IMG/VR virus record: IMGVR_UViG_3300030104_005300
Location: 1 to 31,222 of that record
Direction: 5' to 3' (one strand)
Source: a virus
DNA: 31,222 nucleotides
In this document: positions 7,741 through 13,344 of the stretch, piece after piece
Position numbering within the stretch: the first letter of the stretch is position 1
Layout: each line of letters opens with the position of its first letter
The notes under the pieces: generated by a model
Seen by the model: the letters and a program-made list of their open reading frames with translations, nothing else
Told to the model about the DNA's origin: nothing
Database searches by the model: none
Made by a program: the position numbers and the translations under genes

Positions 7741-7769
7741 TTGACTTTAATTCTAGTATTATGTAATTT
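7741..7769 (+). promoter_or_regulatory. Sigma70-like promoter for the rightward early genes
   Basis: TTGACT (7741-7746) as -35, 17-bp spacer, TAATTT (7764-7769) as -10. It points at the first early gene, whose ATG is at 7810. The -35 matches consensus at five of six positions; the -10 is weaker. Confidence 0.5.
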
Positions 7770-7809
7770 AATTTTAGTTACAATAAATTAATATAAGGAA
7801 TAAAACAAA

Positions 7810-7983
7810 ATGAATCTAGAAACAGCATATACAATAGTAATAATAATCTTGATGGGCCTACTGCCTGTATTAAGTTTATTAGGCATTATCTTATCACATA
7901 GAATAAAAAGCATTAGATTTTTAATATTTAGCTTTTTTCTTTTTGTTCCTTCAATAATCATAATTTTAAGCATAATTAAATAA
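7810..7983 (+). CDS. Small membrane protein with two predicted transmembrane segments (57 aa)
   Basis: ATG at 7810 after ATAAGGAATAAAACAAA. Two hydrophobic stretches, about residues 6-28 (TIVIIILMGLLPVLSLLGII) and 38-56 (FLIFSFFLFVPSIIIILSII), separated by a short positive loop SHRIKSIR. This is first in the early operon. It could be a holin, a superinfection-exclusion protein or a host-takeover peptide; the size and two segments would suit a class II holin, but it is not near the lysozyme. Function not determined. Confidence 0.6.
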   Translation: MNLETAYTIVIIILMGLLPVLSLLGIILSHRIKSIRFLIFSFFLFVPSIIIILSIIK

Positions 7984-7995
7984 AGGGGCTTTAAA

Positions 7996-8142
7996 ATGGA
8001 TATTATCAAAGAACGTATAAAAGAATATAAAAACAATTTAAATAGGCTTAAATCTACTAAAAAGCCGTGTAAATCTATAATTATTGCAATAAAGCAAGAA
8101 CAATTAAAAATAAAAAGATTAACTAATATATTAACTAAATAA
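7996..8142 (+). CDS. Small basic helical protein (48 aa)
   Basis: ATG at 7996 with the AAAGGGG leader shared by neighbours; the previous stop codon is part of that leader. Product is nearly all helix formers and Lys (ERIKEYKNNLNRL, KQEQLKIKRLTNIL). No family recognised. Codon and base composition match the neighbouring AT-rich tiny genes. Confidence 0.55.
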   Translation: MDIIKERIKEYKNNLNRLKSTKKPCKSIIIAIKQEQLKIKRLTNILTK

Positions 8143-8154
8143 AGGGGTATTAAA

Positions 8155-8409
8155 ATGACTTTAGAAAATCAGATAAAAAAGAATAACTATAAAAGAATAG
8201 ATATTACGAGCTATTCAGAAAATGAATTAAGTCTTATTACATATAATACAGAAGATATATATAATATGAGATTTCACGTAAAGTTTATAGACGTATTAAA
8301 AATATTTTATAGATTTACAGAAAATCAACTGCAGGTATTAATAATGGATCTAGAAAATGAATTAAATGATTATGAATTAATGAAAAAAAAATCTTTAAAA
8401 TTTAAATAA
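8155..8409 (+). CDS. Hypothetical early protein (84 aa)
   Basis: Starts at 8155 after TAAAGGGGTATTAAA. Mixed alpha/beta composition with a middle segment MRFHVKFIDVLKIFYRF and an acidic helix DLENELNDYEL near the end. No recognised motif. In the same leader-spaced series as genes at 7810, 7996 and 8437, so likely co-transcribed from the promoter at 7741. Confidence 0.65.
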   Translation: MTLENQIKKNNYKRIDITSYSENELSLITYNTEDIYNMRFHVKFIDVLKIFYRFTENQLQVLIMDLENELNDYELMKKKSLKFK

Positions 8410-8436
8410 ATAATTAACTAAATAAAGGGGGGTATA

Positions 8437-9267
8437 ATGAGAGAATATAACAATTACTATTTAAAAAATAACATATTGACAATAAATTCCGACCCTAAGA
8501 CTATAAAAGGTCTTAAAAAAGGATATATAACAGCTATCATATATTTAAGCCCACATAAAAAAAGTGGTAAAAATTTGTGTGCGTTTGCGTCACCTGGATG
8601 TATTGACGCTTGTTTAGATATTGCAGGGCGTGGAAAAATGACCTTTACGCAAAAAGCAAGATTAAAAAGGTCACATTTTTTTACAAAAGATAAGATTAAT
8701 TATTTAAATAATGTAGTTTTAAGAATATCTAATTTTATTCAATACGCTAAAAAGAAAAATTTAATACCAGTAATTAGATTAAATGGCACGTCCGATATAC
8801 CATATGAAAATATAAAAATAAAATTAAATGATTTACTACAATATAAAAGATTAAATAATTCCAAACATAAAAACGTTTTTATGTCTTTTATACAAAATAA
8901 CAAAATAAAAGAATCATTAAATATTATGGATATATTTAAAAGTATTCAGTTTTATGATTATTCTAAATACCCATTAAACAAACGCCCTAACGCTATAAAA
9001 CAAGCTAACTATGATTTGACCTTTAGTCGTTCAGAAAATAACGAACAAGAGGCTTTAAAATACTTAAAAAGTGGTGCTGGTCGTAGTGCATTTGTATTTT
9101 CTCATAAATTGCCTAAAGTATATAAAGGATATAGAGTAATTAACGCTGATAAATCAGATTTACGCTTTTTAGAAGATAAAAACGTAATAAGCGGGCTTAT
9201 CTTTAAAGGAACTAAAAAAGACTTAAAAGAAGGAATTGAAAGTAATTTTGTAATATTAAATAAATAA
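8437..9267 (+). CDS. GP88-family phage protein (cysteine-motif protein of unknown function)
   Basis: 276 aa, strong leader AAAGGGGGGT before ATG at 8437. It matches the family named for mycobacteriophage gene 88: early LSPHKKSGKNLCAF-x4-C-x3-C motif (Cys48, Cys55, Cys59), then AGRG, a conserved arginine-rich helix, RLNGTSDIPYE in the middle, FYDYSKYP with NYDLTFSRSE, and VINADKSDLRFLED near the end. The order and spacing of these blocks make the family call strong. Its biochemistry is not established; the clustered cysteines suggest a metal or iron-sulfur site, which is inference. Found in many unrelated phages, usually among early genes, as here. Confidence 0.85.
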   Translation: MREYNNYYLKNNILTINSDPKTIKGLKKGYITAIIYLSPHKKSGKNLCAFASPGCIDACLDIAGRGKMTFTQKARLKRSHFFTKDKINYLNNVVLRISNFIQYAKKKNLIPVIRLNGTSDIPYENIKIKLNDLLQYKRLNNSKHKNVFMSFIQNNKIKESLNIMDIFKSIQFYDYSKYPLNKRPNAIKQANYDLTFSRSENNEQEALKYLKSGAGRSAFVFSHKLPKVYKGYRVINADKSDLRFLEDKNVISGLIFKGTKKDLKEGIESNFVILNK

Positions 9268-9281
9268 AGGAATAAAATAAA

Positions 9282-9362
9282 ATGAAATTACCAGAAAATA
9301 TAAAAGATAATATTGCATTCATAATTTGTATTGTATCAATATATCTTGCGTTCGTTTGCTAA
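9282..9362 (+). CDS. Tiny single-pass membrane peptide (26 aa)
   Basis: ATG at 9282 after TAAAGGAATAAAATAAA, the same leader type as the neighbours. MKLPENIKDN is followed by a hydrophobic stretch (IAFIICIVSIYLAFVC) long enough to cross a membrane. The terminator at 9381 follows 19 bp after the stop, which supports a real last gene of the operon. Confidence 0.5.
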   Translation: MKLPENIKDNIAFIICIVSIYLAFVC

Positions 9363-9380
9363 ATACTAAATAAATAAATT

Positions 9381-9405
9381 AAGCCCTTTTTTAAGGGCTT
9401 TTTTT
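9381..9405 (+). terminator. Rho-independent terminator
   Basis: AAGCCCTT-TTTT-AAGGGCTT followed at once by a T-tract. Classic intrinsic terminator at the end of the 7810-9362 unit. The A-tract before the stem makes it weakly bidirectional. Confidence 0.85.
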
Positions 9406-9485
9406 ATAGCTTGTTTAACATACCATTAAATAAAATTAAAAAAGCTTTAAAAGATTAATTTTTAACCAAATAAAGGAATAAAATA

Positions 9486-9575
9486 ATGATAAATAAAATC
9501 ATAATTAAAATTGTTGTAATTGTATTAAATATTTTTATAGGTAAAAATAAATATATATTACTACATCATAAATAA
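9486..9575 (+). CDS. Tiny hydrophobic peptide (29 aa)
   Basis: ATG at 9486 after AAATAAAGGAATAAAATA, the family leader. The product MINKIIIKIVVIVLNIFIGK is a single hydrophobic segment with a short polar tail. AT-rich DNA easily gives such ORFs, so the leader is the main support. Confidence 0.4.
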   Translation: MINKIIIKIVVIVLNIFIGKNKYILLHHK

Positions 9576-9582
9576 ATAATTT

Positions 9583-9640
9583 GCGCCCCAGCGCCCCAGC
9601 GCCCCAGCGCCCCAGCGCCCCAGCGCCCCAGCGCCCCCCA
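9583..9640. repeat. Tandem array of GC-rich 8-mer GCGCCCCA
   Basis: Six perfect copies of GCGCCCCA (9583-9630) and a seventh altered copy with two extra C (9631-9640). The unit is nearly all G+C in a strongly AT-rich setting. Unit length is not a multiple of three and no frame is used. It sits in the gene-free stretch 9576-9828, beside AT-rich repeats. Possible iterons of a replication origin, a protein-binding array, or an unstable slippage tract. Confidence 0.9.
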
Positions 9641-9653
9641 TTTTTTAGGGGGG
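9634..9653. other. C6/G6 hairpin abutting the 8-mer array
   Basis: CCCCCC-ATTTTTTA-GGGGGG, six G-C pairs with an 8-nt loop, sharing its left arm with the last repeat unit. No T-tract follows in either direction, so it is not a normal intrinsic terminator. Confidence 0.7.
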
Positions 9654-9671
9654 TCTTGAGCCTAGCTTTTT

Positions 9672-9800
9672 ATTATAATTTTGCATTATAATTTGATCTT
9701 TATATTTATAAATTTATATTTTATTTTATTATTTTCTTGCATATTAATTCAATACAACGTAAATTGTCACATACTATTATAAATTGGAATTATAATTTTG
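9672..9800. repeat. AT-rich direct and inverted repeats (candidate DNA unwinding element)
   Basis: ATTATAATTTTG occurs at 9672-9683 and 9789-9800, with a near copy ATTATAATTTGAT at 9685. TTATAAT-TTTGC-ATTATAA (9673-9691) is an inverted repeat. The 9660-9815 stretch is almost pure A+T and holds no gene. The perfect TATAAT at 9791-9796 lies 32 bp before the next ATG but has no good -35 at normal spacing. Confidence 0.5.
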
Positions 9801-9828
9801 ATTAAAAAAACAAAGGGGATTGAGAGTT

Positions 9829-10065
9829 ATGAATATTATATTTCAGTATTATTTTAAAAAAAATCATCAAGTTTATAAAAATAAACTAAGCTATTTAGAA
9901 TTATTAGATATGCTTGAGATGTCTAATGACACCGACAAGAAGGGTCAACCTTATAAAAAAGCACACACCTACCAACTACAATGGATGCAACAATTTTTAT
10001 TAAAATGTAAAGATTTAAAGATATGTAAATGCAATGTCTATGTTGATAACCAAATTATATTATAA
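9829..10065 (+). CDS. Hypothetical early protein (78 aa)
   Basis: ATG at 9829, chosen over an in-frame TTG at 9820 because AAAGGGG lies about 10 bp before the ATG. Basic protein with helical middle (YLELLDMLEMSNDTDKKGQ) and a Cys-containing end (LLKCKDLKICKCNVYVDN). No family recognised. First gene after the candidate origin region. Confidence 0.6.
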   Translation: MNIIFQYYFKKNHQVYKNKLSYLELLDMLEMSNDTDKKGQPYKKAHTYQLQWMQQFLLKCKDLKICKCNVYVDNQIIL

Positions 10066-10079
10066 AGGAGCATAAAAAA

Positions 10080-10226
10080 ATGACATATTATATAAAAGTA
10101 TATTTAAAAAATGGCGATAAAATAACTTCTCACGATATGTATTATCCAGAGTTAATATCTACAAAAAAACGATTGCAAAAAGATAATATTGAATTTAAAG
10201 TTTTTAAAACAAATGGAGGATTATAA
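10080..10226 (+). CDS. Hypothetical small protein (48 aa)
   Basis: ATG at 10080 after TAAAGGAGCATAAAAAA. Starts MTYYIKVYLKNGDKI, a beta-strand pattern, then a charged helix TKKRLQKDNIEF. The stop is within the leader of the next gene. Function unknown. Confidence 0.55.
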   Translation: MTYYIKVYLKNGDKITSHDMYYPELISTKKRLQKDNIEFKVFKTNGGL

Positions 10227-10228
10227 AT

Positions 10229-10399
10229 ATGAGTAAAATATTTAAAACAGATAAAGAGTTAATCAAATATTTAAGAAGTAAAGGCGATAAAAATTATAAT
10301 GAAGCTAGTGATGATTTTATATTTGAAGAAGCATTTACTCAAGGTTGGGCTGAGGTTGTTGGAGATAATTATATTATAAAAGAAAAGGAGCAAAAATGA
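10229..10399 (+). CDS. Hypothetical small protein (56 aa)
   Basis: ATG at 10229 after TGGAGGATTATAAAT. Basic first third (KELIKYLRSKGDKNY), acidic middle (EASDDFIFEEAF). Ends ATGA-overlapping with the next gene at 10396. Function unknown. Confidence 0.55.
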   Translation: MSKIFKTDKELIKYLRSKGDKNYNEASDDFIFEEAFTQGWAEVVGDNYIIKEKEQK

Positions 10400-10596
10400 G
10401 AATATTCGATAGTAGTGTAAAAAACGATATAATGAAATATAGTGAGCCAATAACAGATAGGTTTATATATTTTCTTAGATATATGGCAGATGAAAAAAAA
10501 TACACAGAACACAATATAATTAATATTGTTGAAAAGCCATATAAGTATAATAATGAGTTTAATCAATTTTGCGAGGAGGAGGGTTATAATGGGTAG
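10396..10596 (+). CDS. Hypothetical small protein (66 aa)
   Basis: ATG at 10396 after AAAAGGAGCAAAA, overlapping the previous stop by 4 bp. The C-terminal segment ends FNQFCEEEGYNG, whose codons also provide the GAGGAGGAGG binding site of the next gene. Function unknown. Confidence 0.6.
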   Translation: MRIFDSSVKNDIMKYSEPITDRFIYFLRYMADEKKYTEHNIINIVEKPYKYNNEFNQFCEEEGYNG

Positions 10597-10762
10597 AGTA
10601 AAAGATCACGTACAGGATTTTTTAGAAAATGGTGGTTGGGATTTAGGTTATGATTATGGAAGCCTACCTGATTTATCAGATTTTAAGAATGTTATTTATA
10701 ATCAAATTCATTACTACGATTATATAGGAGAAGGCGAAAATGTTGCTTATAAAGATAGATAG
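10589..10762 (+). CDS. Hypothetical small acidic protein (57 aa)
   Basis: ATG at 10589 with very strong GAGGAGGAGGG site; 8-bp overlap with the previous gene. Product starts MGRVKDHVQDFLENGGWDLG and is rich in Asp, Tyr and Gly, ending YIGEGENVAYKDR. Function unknown. Next gene starts inside its end. Confidence 0.6.
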   Translation: MGRVKDHVQDFLENGGWDLGYDYGSLPDLSDFKNVIYNQIHYYDYIGEGENVAYKDR

Positions 10763-10898
10763 CTTTGAAGTTAATAATGAAAAGTTTATAAAATGGTGTG
10801 CTAAAAATAGAATCGGCAAAGCAGAAGGTAGAAGGATTATAAAATCAGACGTAAACACCTTTATAAATCAGTATATTAAAAATAATAACCTAAAGTAA
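10740..10898 (+). CDS. Hypothetical small basic protein (52 aa)
   Basis: ATG at 10740 with TAGGAGAAGGCGAAA leader, 23-bp overlap with the previous gene. KWCAKNRIGKAEGRRIIKSD is strongly basic and could contact nucleic acid; otherwise no motif. Function unknown. Confidence 0.5.
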   Translation: MLLIKIDSFEVNNEKFIKWCAKNRIGKAEGRRIIKSDVNTFINQYIKNNNLK

Positions 10899-10909
10899 GG
10901 AGAGTTAAG

Positions 10910-11125
10910 ATGAGTTTTAAAAACGATGCTTTATTGCATAAACATCAGGATTGTATAGATAGTATAAAAGAAGAGTTAAAAGGTACTCTTGATTGCGAGT
11001 ATGAATCTTATGAAAATTCAGATAAATCAGATGATGTTTTAAAAGGTTGGATTGAAGGTTTAGAGTATGCTTTAAGTGTAATTGATATGAAAGTGGCAGT
11101 AGTTAAAATAAAGGAGAAAAAATGA
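10910..11125 (+). CDS. Hypothetical small acidic protein (71 aa)
   Basis: ATG at 10910 after AAGGAGAGTTAAG. Helical, acidic (CIDSIKEELKGTLDCEYESY) with LKGWIEGLEYALSVIDM in the second half, the pattern of small phage proteins with a W-x-x-G-x-x-x-A-L helix. Function unknown. Its stop overlaps the next start by 4 bp. Confidence 0.65.
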   Translation: MSFKNDALLHKHQDCIDSIKEELKGTLDCEYESYENSDKSDDVLKGWIEGLEYALSVIDMKVAVVKIKEKK

Positions 11126-11289
11126 ATCAATTAGAATTGCTTGAGCAAATACAAGAAAAAGGCTATAATGTAGTAACGTGTGGTAGTTGTGGTGTGGTTA
11201 ATATAGTGGAATCGAGCGAAGAACTACATACTTGCTATGATTGTGAGTATGAAAGTGAACCTTGCGATTTTCCAGATTTATTTTATTAA
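11122..11289 (+). CDS. Small zinc-ribbon protein (55 aa)
   Basis: ATG at 11122 after AAGGAGAAAAA. Two CxxC knuckles, VTCGSCGVV and HTCYDCEY, about 17 residues apart, then a further Cys (EPCDFPDLFY). A single zinc ribbon of this size may bind DNA, RNA or RNA polymerase; phage versions often modulate host transcription, but that is inference. Function unknown. Confidence 0.65.
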   Translation: MNQLELLEQIQEKGYNVVTCGSCGVVNIVESSEELHTCYDCEYESEPCDFPDLFY

Positions 11290-11302
11290 AAGGAGAAAAA
11301 AA

Positions 11303-11449
11303 ATGAGTGACGGATTATTTGACATTCTGTATTTTTTAAATTCAGTAATAACATCTACTATGAAGGTATTTATAATTGTGTTGTTGATTAAAATTATAAT
11401 TGGCTTCAAAAGAAATTGCAACTTATTAAATGGGAGGAATATAAAATGA
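11303..11449 (+). CDS. Small membrane protein (48 aa)
   Basis: ATG at 11303 after AAAAGGAGAAAAAA. Hydrophobic N-terminal two thirds (LFDILYFLNSVITST, then MKVFIIVLLIKIIIGF) and a basic end. One or two membrane passes. 4-bp overlap with the next start. Function unknown; holin or host-membrane factor are possibilities without direct support. Confidence 0.55.
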   Translation: MSDGLFDILYFLNSVITSTMKVFIIVLLIKIIIGFKRNCNLLNGRNIK

Positions 11450-11658
11450 ACACAATAAACAATAGCACAAAAATAGAGATGTTGTGCGAATTAGCACACA
11501 ACAAGGTAGAGGAAGAATGTATAAATGATAGCAAATCAAGGTACATTAAAAAAAATAAAGGAGAAGGGCAATACACAGACGAAGGGCAAGATTTATTTAA
11601 CGAATGGTATGATTATTATGATACAATAATATTAAGCTATTTAAAGGAGAAAAAATAA
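11446..11658 (+). CDS. Hypothetical small acidic protein (70 aa)
   Basis: ATG at 11446 is preferred because GGGAGG lies just before it. Charged helical N-terminal half (IEMLCELAHNKVEEECI), then a polar acidic stretch ending FNEWYDYYDTIILSYLK. Joined to the next gene by TAATG. Function unknown. Confidence 0.6.
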   Translation: MNTINNSTKIEMLCELAHNKVEEECINDSKSRYIKKNKGEGQYTDEGQDLFNEWYDYYDTIILSYLKEKK

Positions 11659-11822
11659 TGGCTAAAAAACTAAATATAAGAGAGGTTTTACATAATCATA
11701 CTAAGTATAAATGTTGTTTATTAGATGAGTATAAATACCTCGCCAAACAGATTGAGCAAAATAAAGAAAGAATGAAGAAGATCAAACCATTATTAGAACT
11801 AGCAGATGTAAGGGAGGTGTAA
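11658..11822 (+). CDS. Hypothetical small basic helical protein (54 aa)
   Basis: ATG at 11658, one-base overlap with the previous stop, AAAGGAG in front. Mostly helical and basic (LLDEYKYLAKQIEQNKERMK). Its final codons (GTAAGGGAGGTGTAA) supply the ribosome binding site for the lipoprotein gene that follows. Function unknown. Confidence 0.6.
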   Translation: MAKKLNIREVLHNHTKYKCCLLDEYKYLAKQIEQNKERMKKIKPLLELADVREV

Positions 11823-11823
11823 A

Positions 11824-11985
11824 ATGAGCAATATTAAATTTATAATTTTAGGCTATATTTTTGCCTTATGTCTTAATGGTTGTGATTTAAGCTTAAGTAG
11901 TAATCAGGAAGATTTTAATGAGGCTTTAATTAATGGTTTAGGCTCTAGTCCTTTCAACCCTGTATATGTTAAAATCGTTGAATAA
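11824..11985 (+). CDS. Small lipoprotein (53 aa)
   Basis: ATG at 11824 with GGGAGGTG leader. The N-terminus FIILGYIFALCLNGC is a lipoprotein signal with a good lipobox (LNGC), so signal peptidase II should cleave before Cys20 and leave a 34-residue lipidated peptide with an acidic start (DLSLSSNQEDF). Phage lipoproteins of this size act as outer-membrane spanin subunits or as superinfection-exclusion proteins that block a receptor. Which one is not decided; the last gene of the tiny-ORF island before the structured segment. Confidence 0.65.
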   Translation: MSNIKFIILGYIFALCLNGCDLSLSSNQEDFNEALINGLGSSPFNPVYVKIVE

Positions 11986-12300
11986 TACAACCTTTAGTGA
12001 GCTAAAGCATAGAGGAGTCCCTACCCCTATCAAAAGGAGCAGGACACCTATGCCTAATAGAGTTACAACCTTCAGAGTCGCCTCGTGCATACAAACTATA
12101 AATTTAACTTATAATTTGCGAGATCCGATTGATTCATCGTTAATGACATATTCTCTGCTCAGGATCTTTCGTCTTGTATTAGTGGCTATGAGAAATCTAC
12201 CCCTTTTGGTACCACCTTTAAAACCATTATCGCCAAAAGTATTAAACCAAACCAATAATGGACTAGCAAATTACAATAACGCAGATTATAAATGCAAGTT
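11986..12300 (+). ncRNA. Candidate structured RNA (non-coding), GC-richer than surroundings
   Basis: About 315 bp between the lipoprotein stop and the promoter at 12312. By eye it is richer in G+C than the flanking genes, a usual mark of structured RNA in AT-rich genomes. Seen pairings: CTTTAG-TGAG-CTAAAG (11992-12007); a long bulged hairpin GCATA/TATGC, GG/CC, GTCC/GGAC (12007-12053); AGATCC (12121) with GGATCT (12162); and two interleaved 7-bp stems, CTTTTGG (12203)/CCAAAAG (12233) and CCATTAT (12224)/ATAATGG (12255), the geometry of a pseudoknot. An ORF (11966-12343) crosses it but has no ribosome binding site, odd composition, and runs into the promoter. No known RNA class recognised. Could instead be a leader, an antisense regulator or decayed coding DNA. 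Confidence 0.4.
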
Positions 12301-12311
12301 ATATTTTTTAC

Positions 12312-12341
12312 TTGACATCAAAAGGTATATTGATTTATATT
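12312..12341 (+). promoter_or_regulatory. Strong sigma70-type promoter for the replication/recombination operon
   Basis: TTGACA (12312-12317, full consensus), 18-bp spacer, TATATT (12336-12341). A start site near 12348 gives a short leader to the ATG at 12383, which has TAGGAGAG in front. Best promoter match noticed in the window. Confidence 0.7.
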
Positions 12342-12382
12342 AAAGCAATTATATTATAATAATTTATTATAGGAGAGTTAAG

Positions 12383-12976
12383 ATGAACATAAAAGAGTTA
12401 GCAGAAAAGTATGATTTAACAAAAGATGACTTCTGGAAACACAAGCAGAGTGGTAAGTGGATTTTAACACACGATGCCTGTACAATTATAGCACACAAAG
12501 AAAACATTATATTAGAGAGTTTTGAAAATATTTATCAATCTGATATCGATTGCAGGTTTTTAATTGGTATGAGCAAAGATGGAAAGCTTGTTAAGTCTAT
12601 AGGTGAAGCAAATAAATCTAATTGCACATCTAAGTATTTAGGTTGTATGGCAGAGAAAAGAGGGAGAGATCGTTGTGTATTGAAACTTATAAATGCTTAT
12701 GAGTATGGCATTTATTCTGAAGAAGAAAGCGATGATTTTAAAAACCAACCATCAACTAGCACTTATAATTATAATTCTGATATGGCTTCAGATTATATGA
12801 AGAACAATATAAGGAAGATTTTTGTAGCTAGAGGTGATTATATTAAAGATAAAGCCGAGCCTATTATGAGAAGCCTAACAAAAGTAGATGGTCAAAGAAT
12901 AAAGGATTTAATGGAAGGTGGGGACATAGAAATAGCTATAAAAGAATTTTATAATTTAAATAAGGAGAGTAAGTAA
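12383..12976 (+). CDS. Putative DNA recombination protein, possibly a single-strand annealing protein
   Basis: 197 aa. The central block DGKLVKSIGEANKSNCTSKY, then MAEKRGRDRCVLKLINAYEYG and IYSEEESDDFK is a motif set I recall from proteins in phage replication regions, generally unannotated, usually as Y-P-x-x-M-A-E-K-R-A-x-D-R. A beta strand followed by a basic helix with the R-x-x-D-R/K pattern resembles the core of Rad52/Erf/Sak annealing proteins; this link is inference. N-terminal and C-terminal parts are helical and charged; the C-terminus has an HJ-like KVDGQRIKDLMEGGD segment with no known motif. The gene is first behind the strong promoter and is joined by TAATG to an SSB gene, the usual pairing for annealing proteins. 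Confidence 0.5.
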   Translation: MNIKELAEKYDLTKDDFWKHKQSGKWILTHDACTIIAHKENIILESFENIYQSDIDCRFLIGMSKDGKLVKSIGEANKSNCTSKYLGCMAEKRGRDRCVLKLINAYEYGIYSEEESDDFKNQPSTSTYNYNSDMASDYMKNNIRKIFVARGDYIKDKAEPIMRSLTKVDGQRIKDLMEGGDIEIAIKEFYNLNKESK

Positions 12977-13344
12977 TGAGTAAAATTAATTTTGAGATTG
13001 GCAAACCTAGGAAAATGACATTGTCTTTTGATAAGCCAAAACCTGGAACAAACGAATATGGTCCTTGGTATATGTATGGATTTAAACCTGATATAAATAG
13101 TGATGAGGATTGTTTTTTTGCAACGCCAACACTACACGATATGATTCAAACTTTAGGAGCAAAAGAGGGAGATGAAATTACTATAGAAAAGTGTCCTCCA
13201 GAGGAGGGGATGGAATACCCTTATTTTAAGGTTAATGGTTTAACTAGAAATGATATTAAGGAGGGAAAATCTGTTGAAGCAACTAAACGACCGACAACTG
13301 AAGATAGACATACCACTATTAGCGAAGATGACATCCCTTTTTAA
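12976..13344 (+). CDS. ssb: Single-stranded DNA-binding protein with acidic C-terminal tip
   Basis: 122 aa. The last five residues DDIPF (preceded by TTISE) match the SSB C-terminal tip that recruits host and phage replication and repair partners. The body is beta-rich (MTLSFDKPKP, YMYGFKP, DCFFATPTL, ITIEKCPP, YPYFKVNG), compatible with one OB-fold, and the Lys/Arg/Thr-rich linker before the tip is disordered, as in SSBs. It is smaller than typical bacterial SSB and lacks its classic N-terminus, so it is a divergent phage type. One-base overlap with the upstream gene; the downstream replication gene starts inside the tip codons. Confidence 0.8.
   Translation: MSKINFEIGKPRKMTLSFDKPKPGTNEYGPWYMYGFKPDINSDEDCFFATPTLHDMIQTLGAKEGDEITIEKCPPEEGMEYPYFKVNGLTRNDIKEGKSVEATKRPTTEDRHTTISEDDIPF

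Larger units (their letters stand above)
7327..7809. promoter_or_regulatory. Gene-free divergent regulatory hub
   Basis: 483 bp without a convincing gene, between the leftward TerS unit and the rightward early genes. Contents: a hairpin GTGGGG-AATGGTA-CCTCAC (7391-7409); the direct pair CCTCAC ... CCTCAC (7404, 7414); a C-run pairing CCCC-GAC-GGGG (7432-7442); a full anti-Shine-Dalgarno complement GGAGGTGA (7484-7491) with no ATG after it; a 15-bp palindrome (7537-7551); then about 200 bp of very AT-rich DNA ending in a sigma70-like promoter. The layout suits early promoters, operators or an origin; the exact role is not shown by sequence alone. Confidence 0.55.

Noticed and set aside
9583-9640. 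CRISPR-like array
   Set aside because: Units are contiguous 8-mers without spacers; no cas genes.
9634-9653. C6/G6 hairpin as an intrinsic terminator
   Set aside because: No T-tract on the 3' side in either direction; the T-run is in the loop.
11938-12090. 50-codon minus-strand ORF with a hydrophobic stretch
   Set aside because: No Shine-Dalgarno, antisense to the lipoprotein end and the structured segment; the TM-like stretch is likely an accident of the other strand.
11966-12343. 125-codon ORF as a protein gene
   Set aside because: No ribosome binding site, starts inside the lipoprotein gene, odd composition, and its end overlaps the consensus promoter at 12312. Stems across it fit RNA better.
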